Origin: JBOFCO01 sp051646105
GTDB taxonomy: Bacteria > Pseudomonadota > Alphaproteobacteria > Rhodobacterales > Rhodobacteraceae
Direction of reading: 5' to 3'
NCBI GenBank assembly: GCA_051646105.1
Contig: JBOFCO010000194.1
Span: 1 to 63,560, forward strand
Length of the DNA: 63,560 nt
Shown: piece by piece, positions 42,382-50,539 of the stretch
How the letters are laid out: each line of letters opens with the position of its first letter
Numbering within the stretch: the first letter of the stretch is position 1
Made by a program: the position numbers and the translations under genes
Notes under the pieces: model-generated
The model's database searches: none
The model's input: the letters and a program-made list of their open reading frames with translations, nothing else
What the model was told of the DNA's origin: nothing

Positions 42382-43101
42382 ATGATCCTTTATCCCGCCA
42401 TCGACCTGAAAGACGGCAAGTGCGTGCGCCTGCTGCGGGGTGAGATGTCGGCGGCAACGGTGTTCGGCGACGATCCGGCAGCGCAGGCGGCGAAGTTTCA
42501 GGCGGCGGGCTGCGAATGGCTGCATCTGGTCGATCTGAACGGGGCCTTTGCGGGAGAGCCGGTCAATGCGGCGGCGGTAGAGGCGATTCTTGCCCGCGTC
42601 ACTGTTCCTTGCCAGTTGGGCGGCGGCATCCGTGACATGGCCACCATCGCGATGTGGCTGGAAAAGGGGCTGGCCCGCGTGATCCTTGGCACGGTCGCCG
42701 TGGAAGACCCCGGTCTGGTCCGGCAGGCGGCAAAAGCTTTCCCGGGTCGGGTCGCCGTGGGCATCGACGCACGCAAGGGTTTTGTCGCTACCAAGGGCTG
42801 GGCGGAGGAAACCACGGTGCAGGCCACCGATCTGGCCCGCAGCTTCGAGGACGCGGGCGTGGCCGCGATCATCTACACCGACATCGACCGCGACGGCGCG
42901 ATGCAGGGCCCCAACATCGAGGCAACGGCGGCCTTGGCCTGCGCGGTCGCGATCCCCGTCATCGCTTCTGGCGGTGTCAGCCGGATGGCGGACCTGACCG
43001 CGCTGCGCGACACCGGCGTGATCGCGGGCGCAATCTCGGGCCGGGCACTGTATGACGGCGCGATTGATCTGGCCGATGCAATCACCGCACTGAAAGCCTG
43101 A
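42382..43101 (+). CDS. hisA: phosphoribosylformimino-5-aminoimidazole carboxamide ribotide isomerase
   Basis: 239 aa. TIM barrel with the first catalytic aspartate in YPAIDLKDGKCVRLLRGEMS, then LHLVDLNGAFAGEP, QLGGGIRDMATI, GIDARKGFVATKGW with the second half of the active site IIYTDIDRDGAMQGPN, and PVIASGGVSRMADLTAL. It catalyses the Amadori rearrangement before HisF/HisH. AAGGGG precedes the ATG. Start at 42382 is the family N-terminus. Confidence 0.97.
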   Translation: MILYPAIDLKDGKCVRLLRGEMSAATVFGDDPAAQAAKFQAAGCEWLHLVDLNGAFAGEPVNAAAVEAILARVTVPCQLGGGIRDMATIAMWLEKGLARVILGTVAVEDPGLVRQAAKAFPGRVAVGIDARKGFVATKGWAEETTVQATDLARSFEDAGVAAIIYTDIDRDGAMQGPNIEATAALACAVAIPVIASGGVSRMADLTALRDTGVIAGAISGRALYDGAIDLADAITALKA

Positions 43102-43172
43102 CGTGGCAGCAGGACGCATCGACAGCGCATGTTCCGGATGAAATCCTGCGTCTGAAACGCGCGAGGTCGGAA

Positions 43173-43622
43173 ATGCCGAATGTCAGCAAGGACAGCCTGC
43201 CTAACTCTTGTAGCCTCTGGTCCCATCACCGCCCCGGGGATTTCCTTGATTGCTACTCCATCGAAAGCGCCCTGCCCCCGCGGGAGGCGGCGTTGCGTGG
43301 CTTGTCCCTGCCCGGCTGGGCGCGGGCGCTGCTGCGGTTGCGCAATGCGATCGTTGCCCCGCTTGGCCTGAAGACAAAGGCCGATCCCGGTATCGAGGCG
43401 GTTGGGCTGTTCCCGATCCGCAAGGATGACGGGCGCGAGTTCGTCATCGCACTGGAAGACCGTCATCTGGATTTCCGCATCGCCGTGCTGCGCGAAGGGG
43501 AACGGCTTTATATGTCGACATGGGTGCATCCGCACAATTTCTGGGGTCGCACCTATCTGCGGCTGGTCATGCCCTTTCACGTGTTGATTTCCAAAGGGGC
43601 CGTGGCGCGAATGGCCGGTTAG
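43173..43622 (+). CDS. DUF2867 family protein
   Basis: 149 aa. The sequence HHRPGDFLDCYSIESALPPR, GWARALLRLRNAIVAPLGLK, GLFPIRKDDGREFVIALEDR and the end TYLRLVMPFHVLISKGAVAR match DUF2867, a helix-grip (START-like) family found in many bacteria. No signal peptide. The function is unknown; some members are fused to SDR oxidoreductases. GAGGTCGG precedes the ATG. It lies between hisA and hisF and overlaps the stop of the following minus-strand gene by 4 bp. Confidence 0.82.
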   Translation: MPNVSKDSLPNSCSLWSHHRPGDFLDCYSIESALPPREAALRGLSLPGWARALLRLRNAIVAPLGLKTKADPGIEAVGLFPIRKDDGREFVIALEDRHLDFRIAVLREGERLYMSTWVHPHNFWGRTYLRLVMPFHVLISKGAVARMAG

Positions 43623-44515
43623 CGCCGCAGGGCGGTGAATAGATACCGAAGCCACAACACAAGTGCCGTCGCACCCGTGCCCAAAGCGACAGGAATATTG
43701 ACCGCCAGGCCCCCAAAGCCTTGCCAGCCAGATGTGGCGATCAGGGATGCCGCAAGCGGAGCGATGACGAACAGCCCGTGCTTCCACGGCGATGCGGGCG
43801 AACCGAATGACAACGGCGCCGGGCCATTCCCGCCCGCGCGCATCGCCAGCACGGTCAGCGCGATCATCACCGGGCAGGACAGGCGCAGAACGCTTGGCAT
43901 CGGCACCGTTCCTGCCAGCCAGAGGAGCAGCGCCAACAAGGGGAGTGACAGCAGAACCGGTCCTGGTGGCGGCTCCACGGTTCCCACCCGGTCCAGTAGG
44001 ATATTCGCGAGCGGCACGACCAAACCCAGTCCGGCCATGTAGGCCAGCGTCGCCCCTGCGCCCGGCATACTGCCGCGTTCCAATGGCCAGTATTGCGCCC
44101 AGATGCCGCCGAACAGCCCTATCGCCAACCAGCCCAGCATCAACCTCATCGCAGACAGCCGTCCCGCCATGCGACCGAAGCCCAGAACAACGACGCCCGA
44201 AATCAGGGCATGCCAGGCCAGCGGTGTCCAGATGATCTGAAGGGGAAAGGCATCATACATTGTGCCTACCACGACGCCCTCGACCAGAAAGCCAAGGATC
44301 GCGCCGCCCAGAAACAACCCGCGCAGACCCGAAGCGCCGGTGGCAAGCACTGCCGACAGCGCCGCACCGGCACAGGCACTATAGGCCAAAATGGTCAGCA
44401 GCCGCTCCCATAGCATCACCGGTGTCGGTGGGGCAGACCAGAAGAATGTCTCTGACGCCCAGTCAGCGATGGCACCCAGTGCCAGTGCAGAAAGCAGATA
44501 GCGCAGCGTAGCCAT
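43619..44515 (-). CDS. multi-pass membrane protein, unknown family
   Basis: 298 aa from ATG at 44515, with GGGAGGGAC upstream. About nine hydrophobic segments are visible, for example YLLSALALGAIADWASETFF, GLFLGGAILGFLVEGVVVGT and LLSLPLLALLLWLAGTVPMP. A polar pair in the first helix and conserved-looking FPLQIIWTPLAWHALISGVV suggest a defined family, but I do not recognise it. It is antiparallel to the his genes, convergent with the DUF2867 gene, and divergent from hisF (about 83 bp). Confidence 0.7.
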   Translation of the reverse strand: MATLRYLLSALALGAIADWASETFFWSAPPTPVMLWERLLTILAYSACAGAALSAVLATGASGLRGLFLGGAILGFLVEGVVVGTMYDAFPLQIIWTPLAWHALISGVVVLGFGRMAGRLSAMRLMLGWLAIGLFGGIWAQYWPLERGSMPGAGATLAYMAGLGLVVPLANILLDRVGTVEPPPGPVLLSLPLLALLLWLAGTVPMPSVLRLSCPVMIALTVLAMRAGGNGPAPLSFGSPASPWKHGLFVIAPLAASLIATSGWQGFGGLAVNIPVALGTGATALVLWLRYLFTALRR

Positions 44516-44598
44516 TGCCCCGTCCCTCCCGGCCAGCAAACTGCTGGAAACCCCTCTGACCAAACGCTATCACGGGGTCGAACCCGAAAGGCCGCGAA

Positions 44599-45357
44599 AT
44601 GTTGAAAACCCGGATTATCCCTTGTCTCGACGTGGCCGACGGCCGCGTCGTCAAAGGGGTGAACTTCGTCAACCTGATCGATGCGGGCGATCCCGTCGAG
44701 GCTGCTCGTGCCTACGATGCGGCAGGCGCGGATGAGTTGTGCTTTCTCGACATCCACGCCACGCATGAAAACCGCGGCACGATGTTCGATCTGGTCACGC
44801 GCACGGCCGAGCAGTGTTTCATGCCGCTGACCGTGGGCGGGGGGGTGCGGACACACCACGACGTGCGCTCCCTGCTGTTGGCCGGGGCGGACAAGGTTTC
44901 GTTCAACTCTGCCGCCGTCGCCAATCCCGATGTGGTGGCAGAGGCCGCCGACCGCTTCGGCAGCCAGTGCATCGTGGTGGCCATCGACGCGAAAACCGTG
45001 TCCCCCGGGAAATGGGAAATCTTCACCCATGGCGGCCGCAAGCCCACCGGCATCGACGCGGTAGAGTTCGCCCGCACGGTTGCCGCGAAAGGCGCCGGGG
45101 AAATCCTGCTGACCAGCATGGACCGTGACGGCACCAGGGGCGGCTACAACCTGCCGCTAACCCGCGCCATCGCCGATGCTGTGCCCGTACCGGTGATCGC
45201 CTCCGGCGGTGTCGGCACTCTGGATCATCTGGTGGAAGGGGTAACCGAAGGCCATGCCAGCGCGGTTCTGGCAGCCTCGATCTTTCACTTCGGCACCTAC
45301 ACCATCGGTCAGGCCAAACAGCACATGGCCGCCGCCGGTATTCCGATGAGGTTGTAA
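44599..45357 (+). CDS. hisF: imidazole glycerol phosphate synthase, cyclase subunit
   Basis: 252 aa, standard HisF. TIM barrel with the first catalytic Asp in RIIPCLDVADGRVVKGVNF, then FLDIHATHENRG, LTVGGGVRTHHDVRSLLLAG, IVVAIDAKTVSPGKWEIFTH and the second catalytic Asp in LLTSMDRDGTRGGYNLPLT, ending PVIASGGVGTLDHLVEG. It closes the imidazole ring using ammonia from HisH. Its stop overlaps the hisE start by one base (TAATG). Confidence 0.98.
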   Translation: MLKTRIIPCLDVADGRVVKGVNFVNLIDAGDPVEAARAYDAAGADELCFLDIHATHENRGTMFDLVTRTAEQCFMPLTVGGGVRTHHDVRSLLLAGADKVSFNSAAVANPDVVAEAADRFGSQCIVVAIDAKTVSPGKWEIFTHGGRKPTGIDAVEFARTVAAKGAGEILLTSMDRDGTRGGYNLPLTRAIADAVPVPVIASGGVGTLDHLVEGVTEGHASAVLAASIFHFGTYTIGQAKQHMAAAGIPMRL

Positions 45358-45665
45358 TGAACGGACTGGAGCGCCTTGCCGCCACCATTGCCAACCGGCG
45401 TGGTGCCGACCCCGAAACAAGCTGGACCGCCAAGCTGCTGGCGAAGGGCCCCGAAAAATGCGCCGAAAAATTCGGAGAAGAGGCGGTAGAGGCGATCATC
45501 GAGGCGGTGAAGGGCGACCGCGACCGGCTGACGGCGGAAGCGGCGGATGTTCTGTATCACCTGTTGGTCATGCTCGCCGCACGCGACGTGGCACTGGCCG
45601 ATGTGCTGTCGGAACTGGAACGGCGCGAGGGCATGTCGGGGATTTCGGAGAAGGCAGGCAGATAG
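45357..45665 (+). CDS. hisE: phosphoribosyl-ATP pyrophosphatase
   Basis: 102 aa, typical HisE: TSWTAKLLAKGPEKCAEKFG, EEAVEAIIEAVKGDRDRLTA and AADVLYHLLVMLAARDVALA, the MazG-like four-helix fold with conserved E-x-x-E metal ligands. It hydrolyses phosphoribosyl-ATP. The ATG is part of the hisF stop (TAATG), so translation is coupled. Last his gene in this cluster. After it about 400 bp carry no clear gene. Confidence 0.96.
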   Translation: MNGLERLAATIANRRGADPETSWTAKLLAKGPEKCAEKFGEEAVEAIIEAVKGDRDRLTAEAADVLYHLLVMLAARDVALADVLSELERREGMSGISEKAGR

Positions 45666-46064
45666 GCGTCGCTTAGGCACCTGCCGCCGCCGACAACATG
45701 CAAAAGGGTCAAACCACGAAGGCGCCGGTAAATGCCGGTGAACACTGTCTTTTTTAGGCCCTATCCGGGTGACAGCGCAAGCATGGCGAACCCGACGACC
45801 GCACCGGGCGCGGTGTGAATCCCATCTTTATGTCGACGACTGCTGGCGACCGTCCAGCGTGCAAGACTGCCGCAAACCGATAACGAAGCAGTGCTCGCGG
45901 CCCGGAAATCCTCTCCCCTCCACGCGCTCCGGATCGCTGATAGAATGATCTCCTAAATTACGACAAGTTTAAGCGTGATTTTTCTGTTGCAATATACGAT
46001 TATATCTGTCGTTATTTAGGTGTTGGAGATGCGAATGCCGCCACAGATGGAAAGGAGGTCAAAG
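45666..46064. other. gene-free stretch after hisE
   Basis: No credible coding frame, tRNA or riboswitch was recognised in these 399 bp. Near the start a weak 6-bp hairpin around CCGGTAAATGCCGG is followed within 10 nt by a TTTTTT run (about 45750) that could terminate hisE. From about 45940 base composition turns AT-rich and includes a long inverted repeat (45952-46020). The strand and extent of any promoter for the downstream micro-ORFs could not be fixed. Confidence 0.5.
45952..46020. promoter_or_regulatory. 14-bp inverted repeat flanking AT-rich core
   Basis: CCTAAATTACGACA (45952-45965) and TGTCGTTATTTAGG (46007-46020) are inverted copies with one mismatch in 14, separated by a 41-bp AT-rich core. 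Likely either a pair of operators for one regulator around a promoter, or the ends of a 69-bp miniature element. No target-site duplication was seen. Confidence 0.55.
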
Positions 46065-46121
46065 ATGTATGGAACGAACGTAGCCCGGAGCCCGGTGCAG
46101 GCCTTATGGGGAATGCGATGA
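46065..46121 (+). CDS. possible 18-aa leader peptide
   Basis: MYGTNVARSPVQALWGMR preceded by a near-perfect ribosome site (AAAGGAGG, 6 nt before the ATG). Its stop overlaps the next start by ATGA. It contains no Cys or Met run that would suggest sulfur-attenuation. It could be a leader peptide or only a re-initiation device. No protein evidence is possible from sequence alone. Confidence 0.4.
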   Translation: MYGTNVARSPVQALWGMR

Positions 46122-46309
46122 TGGTGCCGCGCCTCTGCGCCCTCCGCCTGATCGACCGCAGCACGGGCGCCCGGCTCTGCATCAATGGCAGGCCCTTCAC
46201 GGTCTATTCCCGCCAGCCGCTGGAAACGGCGGACGAGATGATGGAAGGCCGCGACGCCGCGAAATGGCTCGTACAGGTCGAACCTCTGAAACGGGGGGCG
46301 CTGCAATGA
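46118..46309 (+). CDS. 63-aa hypothetical protein
   Basis: Small basic-acidic protein starting MMVPRLCALRLIDRSTGARL and including CINGRPFTVYSRQPLETADE. It has the feel of small conserved phage-borne proteins, from memory only. Its start overlaps the 18-aa frame and its stop overlaps the following frame, each by ATGA, so all three frames form one translational chain. No signal peptide or membrane segment. Confidence 0.45.
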   Translation: MMVPRLCALRLIDRSTGARLCINGRPFTVYSRQPLETADEMMEGRDAAKWLVQVEPLKRGALQ

Positions 46310-46554
46310 GCATCCATTCCATTCTCGGGTTTTACCCTATCCCCCATGTCCCCGGTGCTTTTGGCGCCGGCGATCTTTTCAGAAGCAGGAAAAAAGAAAT
46401 CTATGCAACGATTGCAATCTCTGGCCGGGTCACCGCGCAAGGCCCGCAGGTGCGGGAACATGCCGACGGCCAGGTCACGATTTCCACCTGCAACCGGCTG
46501 TTGACCGGTTTCCCGGTGGCCCTACGTCGCTTGACCAGCTTGTCGCGGCGTTAG
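46306..46554 (+). CDS. 82-aa hypothetical protein, possibly truncated
   Basis: Begins MSIHSILGFYPIPHVPGAFG and continues with DLFRSRKKEIYATIAISGRV and VREHADGQVTIS; no family recognised. The C-terminal part (after about residue 60) reads through into DNA that in another frame encodes the damaged signal region of sbp, so the natural end may be lost and the present stop fortuitous. Coupled by ATGA to the previous frame. It may be the edge of an inserted element abutting the sulfate operon. Confidence 0.4.
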   Translation: MSIHSILGFYPIPHVPGAFGAGDLFRSRKKEIYATIAISGRVTAQGPQVREHADGQVTISTCNRLLTGFPVALRRLTSLSRR

Positions 46555-47515
46555 GGCTGGCGGCAGGTCTGTCGATGTCAGCCGCCCCCCTGCGCGCGGA
46601 AACGCTGCTGAATGTCAGTTACGACCCAACAAGGGAATTGTATCGAGAGCTTGACGCCGCCTTCGCTGCAAAATGGGAGGCGGACGGTTGTGCCCCGCCA
46701 CCATCGAGGCCAGCCTCGGCGGTTCGGGTGCGCAGGCCCGCGCGGTGATCGACGGGCTGGGCGCACAGCTGGTGACGCTGGCGCTGGCGTCCGACATCGA
46801 CAAGATTGCAGAGGCGGGAAAACTGCCCGCTGACTGGCAGACGAAACTACCACACAATTCATCCCCCTACACATCGACCATCGTGTTTCTGGTGCGCGAA
46901 GGGAATCCCAAGACCCTCAACGACTGGGGCGATCTGGTCGGCGAGGGGGTAGAGGTGATTACCCCCAACCCCAAGACATCGGGCGGCGCGCGGTGGAACT
47001 ATCTGGCCGCCTGGGTCTGGGCCGAGAAGAACGGGCAGGACCCAAAGACCTTTGTGGGTGAACTGTTCAAGCATGTGCCCGTGCTCGACTCTGGCGCGCG
47101 CGGATCGACCACGACCTTCGCCCAGCGTGGCATCGGCGACGTCCTGCTGGCGTGGGAGAATGAGGCCTATCTGGCGCTGAAGGAACTGGGCGAGGATCAG
47201 TTCGACATCGTGGTGCCCTCGGTTTCCGTTCTGGCCGAACCCCCCGTAGCGCTGGTCGAAGGCAACATCGCCAATGACGAACAGCGCAAGCTGGCGTCTG
47301 CCTATCTTGATTTCCTTTACAGCCCAGAGGGACAGGCGCTGGCCTTCAAACACTTTTACCGCGGCTGGGATACATCGGCCGCCAACCCCGAGGATGTGGC
47401 GCGTTTCCCCAAGCTGGAACTGGTCGACATCGCCCACTTTGGCGGATGGGCCAATGCACAGCCCGAACACTTTGGCGACGGCGGCATCTTTGACCAGATC
47501 TATGTGGCGAAGTGA
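46524..47515 (+). pseudogene. sbp: sulfate ABC transporter substrate-binding protein, frameshifted
   Basis: The N-terminal frame reads AALGLAAGLSMSAAPLRAE (signal peptide) and NVSYDPTRELYRELDAAF, the Sbp/CysP signature, up to KWEADG at about 46690. The rest continues in another frame from TIEASLGGSGAQARAVIDGL to the end GGIFDQIYVAK. One base appears missing between 46687 and 46697 (in or near GTGCCCCGCC). No start codon precedes the signal region in its frame; the first ATG, at 46575, lies inside it. The C-terminal frame is long and intact (SGGARWNYLAAWVWAEKNGQ, GDVLLAWENEAYLALKELGE). Encodes the periplasmic sulfate-binding component in relatives; here it is probably non-functional. Confidence 0.82.
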
Positions 47516-47522
47516 GGAAGTG

Positions 47523-48045
47523 ATGGGCAGGCCAATCCTTCACCGCTCCCCCATGCCCGGCCTTGGGTTGAGTATGGGGATCACCCTGACGATGCTGTCC
47601 CTCGTCGTCCTTCTGCCCATCGGCGCCCTTCTGTTGAAGGGCGCCAGTTTCGGCGGCGGCAACATCTGGGATACCGTGAACCGCCAGCGCGTCTGGGCAG
47701 CACTGTTCCTGTCGTTCCGGCTGTCGCTGTTCGCTGCGCTGTTCGATCTGGTGTTCGGGGTGATCCTGGCCTGGGTGCTGGTGCGTTCCCGCTTCCCCGG
47801 CAGGCGTATCCTTGATGCCGCCGTCGACTTGCCGTTTGCGCTGCCCACCGCCGTGGCAGGCATCGCACTGACGGCGCTGTATGCCGACGGAAATTGCGCC
47901 CCTGCTGATCGTTATCCAGTTGGAGGAGTTCAACTATGACGCTGCGGCAGCCATCGGCATCGCCATGCTACTGATCTCTTTCGCCATGCTGTTCGCCATC
48001 AACCTTATTCAGGTGTGGAGCCGCCGGAGGATCGGATATGTCTGA
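47523..48045 (+). pseudogene. cysT: sulfate ABC transporter permease CysT, internally deleted
   Basis: Begins as a normal CysT: LGLSMGITLTMLSLVVLLP, DTVNRQRVWAALFLSFRLSL and DLPFALPTAVAGIALTALYA. At about 47886-47890 the sequence jumps directly to EIAPLLIVIQLEEFNY in a different frame and ends LFAINLIQVWSRRR. About 174 codons remain compared with about 277 in E. coli CysT; the missing part contains the EAA coupling loop and adjacent helices. The join also shifts frame. It overlaps the cysW start by 8 bp, so the original operon order is preserved. Confidence 0.82.
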
Positions 48046-48699
48046 AACATCACTGCCACCGCCCAATTTCCGCGCCGCCACCGTCGAGGCGCCGCTGGTA
48101 AAAATCGCGCTCATCGTTTTGGCATTCATCGGCATCGTCGTCCTGGTGTTTGCGCCGCTGATCGCTGTTTTTGCAGAGGCGCTGGCCGAGGGCTGGGCCG
48201 CCGCCGTGGCCAGTCTTGGCAACCGCGACGCCGCTTCTGCGATCAGGCTGACGCTGCTGATCGCGGCCATCGCAGTGCCGCTGAACGCTGCCTTTGGCAT
48301 CGCCGCAGCATGGTGGATCACCAAGTTCGATTTTCGCGGCAAGGCGTTCCTGATCAGCCTGATCGATCTGCCCTTCTCTGTCTCGCCTGTCGTGGCGGGC
48401 CTGTGCATCGTGCTGACCTTCGGCACCAATTCCCTGATTGGCGGCTGGCTCGTGGCGCAAGGCTATCCCATCGTTTTTGCCCTGCCAGGGATCGTGCTGG
48501 CCACGATGTTCGTCACCTTCCCCTTCGTCGCGCGCGAACTGATCCCGGTGATGATCGAGATGCTCTACAACGAATACCTCTCTGTCGCCGCCTTCTCGCT
48601 GGCGGGGGTCTTGGCGCTGCTGCGCTGCTGACCCTGCTTCTGAAAACCTTCCTCGAAATTCGTCACGCGGATGCCCTTGCCGCAACCCATCGTCATTGA
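48038..48699 (+). pseudogene. cysW: sulfate ABC transporter permease CysW, internally deleted and frameshifted
   Basis: Starts normally (PPPNFRAATVEAPLVKIALI, DFRGKAFLISLIDLPFSVSP, FVTFPFVARELIPVM) but at about 48548-48553 passes straight to IEMLYNEYLSVAAFSLAGVL. The stretch that normally lies between, containing the EAA loop and GEFGAVSVVSG-type region, is absent. A second lesion shifts the frame at about 48620, leaving LLKTFLEIRHADALAATHRH out of frame. About 220 codons remain against about 291 in E. coli CysW. The in-frame nature of the first join shows it is a true deletion. Confidence 0.82.
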
Positions 48700-48710
48700 A
48701 AGGCATTTCC

Positions 48711-49430
48711 ATGCATATCGAAATCGATGAAATCTCCAAACTCTTCGGCGCCACGGCTGCCTTGCACCCCGTTTCGCTGTCTATCCCCTCGGGTGCGCTG
48801 GTCGCCCTGCTTGGGCCGTCAGGTTCCGGCAAGACAACACTGCTGCGTGTTCTCGGCGGGCTCGAATTCCCGAATTCGGGCCGTGTCTTCTTTGATCGGC
48901 AGGATGCCACGGCCCTTACGGTTCAGGAACGCCGCGCGGGGTTCGTGTTCCAGTCCTATGCGCTGTTCCGGCACATGACCGTGTTTGAAAACATCGCCTA
49001 TGGCCTGCGCGCCCGCCACCGCGACCAGCGCCCCCCACAGGCAGAAATCGACCGCCGGGTGCGCAAGCTGCTGGACCTGATCCAGTTGCCCGACATCGGT
49101 GCGCGCTTTCCCAGCCAGCTTTCCGGCGGGCAGCGGCAGCGGGTGGCGCTGGCCCGGGCGCTGGCCATCGAACCCCGTATGCTGCTGCTGGATGAACCCT
49201 TCGGGGCGCTCGACGCCAAGGTGCGCAAGGAGCTGCGGCAGGGCCTGCGCGATATTCATGACGAAACCGGGCTGACCACGATTTTTGTAACCCACGATCA
49301 GGAAGAGGCGATGGAACTGGCCGATCTTGTCGTCGTCATGTCGATGGGCCGCATCGAACAGATCGGCAAGCCTGCCGACATCCGCGCCCGTCCGCGCACC
49401 GAATTCGTCAGGGAGTTCATCGCAGCGTGA
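48711..49430 (+). CDS. cysA: sulfate ABC transporter ATP-binding protein CysA, short form
   Basis: 239 aa from ATG at 48711 with AAAGG upstream. The nucleotide-binding domain is intact: Walker A GPSGSGKTT at residues 35-43, LSGGQRQRVALARAL signature, Walker B LLLDEPFGALD and the switch histidine in FVTHDQEE. It then ends TEFVREFIAA, lacking the roughly 110-residue C-terminal regulatory domain of classical CysA (about 350-365 aa). Either the gene lost its 3' part or this is a short natural form. It may still hydrolyse ATP, but its permease partners in the operon are damaged. Sulfate import by this operon is therefore doubtful. Confidence 0.8.
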   Translation: MHIEIDEISKLFGATAALHPVSLSIPSGALVALLGPSGSGKTTLLRVLGGLEFPNSGRVFFDRQDATALTVQERRAGFVFQSYALFRHMTVFENIAYGLRARHRDQRPPQAEIDRRVRKLLDLIQLPDIGARFPSQLSGGQRQRVALARALAIEPRMLLLDEPFGALDAKVRKELRQGLRDIHDETGLTTIFVTHDQEEAMELADLVVVMSMGRIEQIGKPADIRARPRTEFVREFIAA

Positions 49431-49432
49431 CG

Positions 49433-49895
49433 ATGATGGACCAGATCGACCGCAAGATACTTTGCGAGATTTCAGCGCGATGCCACGGTGCCCATCGCAC
49501 AACTGGCGCATCGTGTCGGTCTGTCGCAGACCGCCTGCTGGAAACGCATACAGAAGCTGGAAGCGGCGGGTGTCATCCGCGGTCGCGTGGCCTTGGTCGA
49601 CCCGGTGAAAGTGGGGCTTGGCCTGATCGTTTTCATGGAGGTTGAGGCGCTGGATCATACGGCGGAATGGCGGGACAGCTTTCTTGCGGCCGTCGATGGT
49701 ATCCCTGAAGTGATCGAGGTTCTGCGCCTTGGCGGCACCACCGATTACCTTCTGCGTCTGGCGGTGGCTGACACGCCAGCCTTTGATGCGATTTACCGCC
49801 GCCTGACCGACGCGGTGCAGATCAGGACCGTCACCTCGAGGTTTGTGATGGAAACACTGCGGCAAACCTCGGTGCTCCCGATCGGGGCGCAATGA
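49433..49895 (+). pseudogene. Lrp/AsnC family regulator, frameshifted
   Basis: The protein starts MMDQIDRKILCEI and resumes one frame later as QRDATVPIAQLAHRVGLSQ and ACWKRIQKLEAAGVIRGRVA, so one extra T lies in the TTT run at 49470-49472. The rest is complete (LIVFMEVEALDHTAEWRDSF, LRLGGTTDYLLRLAVADTPA, TSRFVMETLRQTSVLP), showing the HTH and RAM domains of Lrp/AsnC. A GTG at 49488 could start an N-truncated protein lacking the first helix. It begins 3 bp after cysA, as if it were the last gene of the sulfate operon. Confidence 0.8.
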
Positions 49896-49949
49896 GTTGC
49901 ACACAGGAGGCGCCGCGCCAAGTCTGACACAGGCGGGCGGGGCGAAACG

Positions 49950-50528
49950 TCAGCCGCCCGAACTGCGCAGACCGCCAGTCTTGCCGAAACCACCACGCTG
50001 GGCCACCTGCGCCTTGGTCATCGGCGCTTTGCCCAGTGTCGTCGGCGCCTTGGAAAAGGCAGATGTCCCGATCTTGCCGCTGCCCGAATTGTTGGAAAGG
50101 CGCGTTCCGCCGTCGGGCGTTGCAAAGCCCCCACCCGGCGTCTTGACCAGGGGCTGGCTGCTCACTGCGCGGGCATTTCCCAGCGCCGAACCGATCAGAT
50201 AGCCCGCAATCAGCGGCATGAAGATCGATCCGCCCCCCTGCGGATTGCCCGCCACAGTATCGGCCCCGCAGGCCCCTGCCCCGTGTTCCTGTTCGCACAA
50301 CTCGCGGCTTTCATAGCGGGGCGCGGTTTCGCGATGCAGTGCCTCGGCCTCTGCAAAGGCGGTTTCGCAATCCGCTGCGCTGAACCAGCCGCCTTCCTCG
50401 ACCGCGGTCAGGCAGGATTGCTTGTCGGGAAAGGCGCGGGCGTCGGTCTCCTCCTCTCCGCATCCCGAAAGGCCAAAAGCGGCAGCACCCAGCAGCGCCA
50501 GCGCCACGTGACCGGAACGTTTCTGCAT
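49950..50528 (-). CDS. DUF1190 (YgiB-type) lipoprotein
   Basis: 192 aa. The leader LALLGAAAFGLSGC ends in a lipobox cysteine, so it is a lipoprotein. DUF1190 features: SCLTAVEEGGWFSAADCETA, PRYESRELCEQEHGAGACGA, IFMPLIAGYLIGSALGNA, followed by a Gly/Ser/Pro-rich tail. E. coli YgiB, which lies upstream of ygiC, is the same family. Here the YgiC-like gene is directly upstream on the same strand, so the ygiBC-type pair is conserved. Function is unsettled; an envelope role is likely. Confidence 0.87.
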   Translation of the reverse strand: MQKRSGHVALALLGAAAFGLSGCGEEETDARAFPDKQSCLTAVEEGGWFSAADCETAFAEAEALHRETAPRYESRELCEQEHGAGACGADTVAGNPQGGGSIFMPLIAGYLIGSALGNARAVSSQPLVKTPGGGFATPDGGTRLSNNSGSGKIGTSAFSKAPTTLGKAPMTKAQVAQRGGFGKTGGLRSSGG

Positions 50529-50539
50529 CGGCTTTCCCC

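Noticed and set aside
45666..45951. Riboswitch or tRNA after hisE
   Set aside because: No cloverleaf, conserved riboswitch core or consistent long pairing was found on either strand.
46524..49895. Sequencing error as the sole cause of the broken sulfate genes
   Set aside because: Single-base errors could explain the sbp and Lrp shifts, but not the loss of about 100 and 70 codons in cysT and cysW; flanking genes are clean. An assembly collapse remains possible and is noted in the finding.
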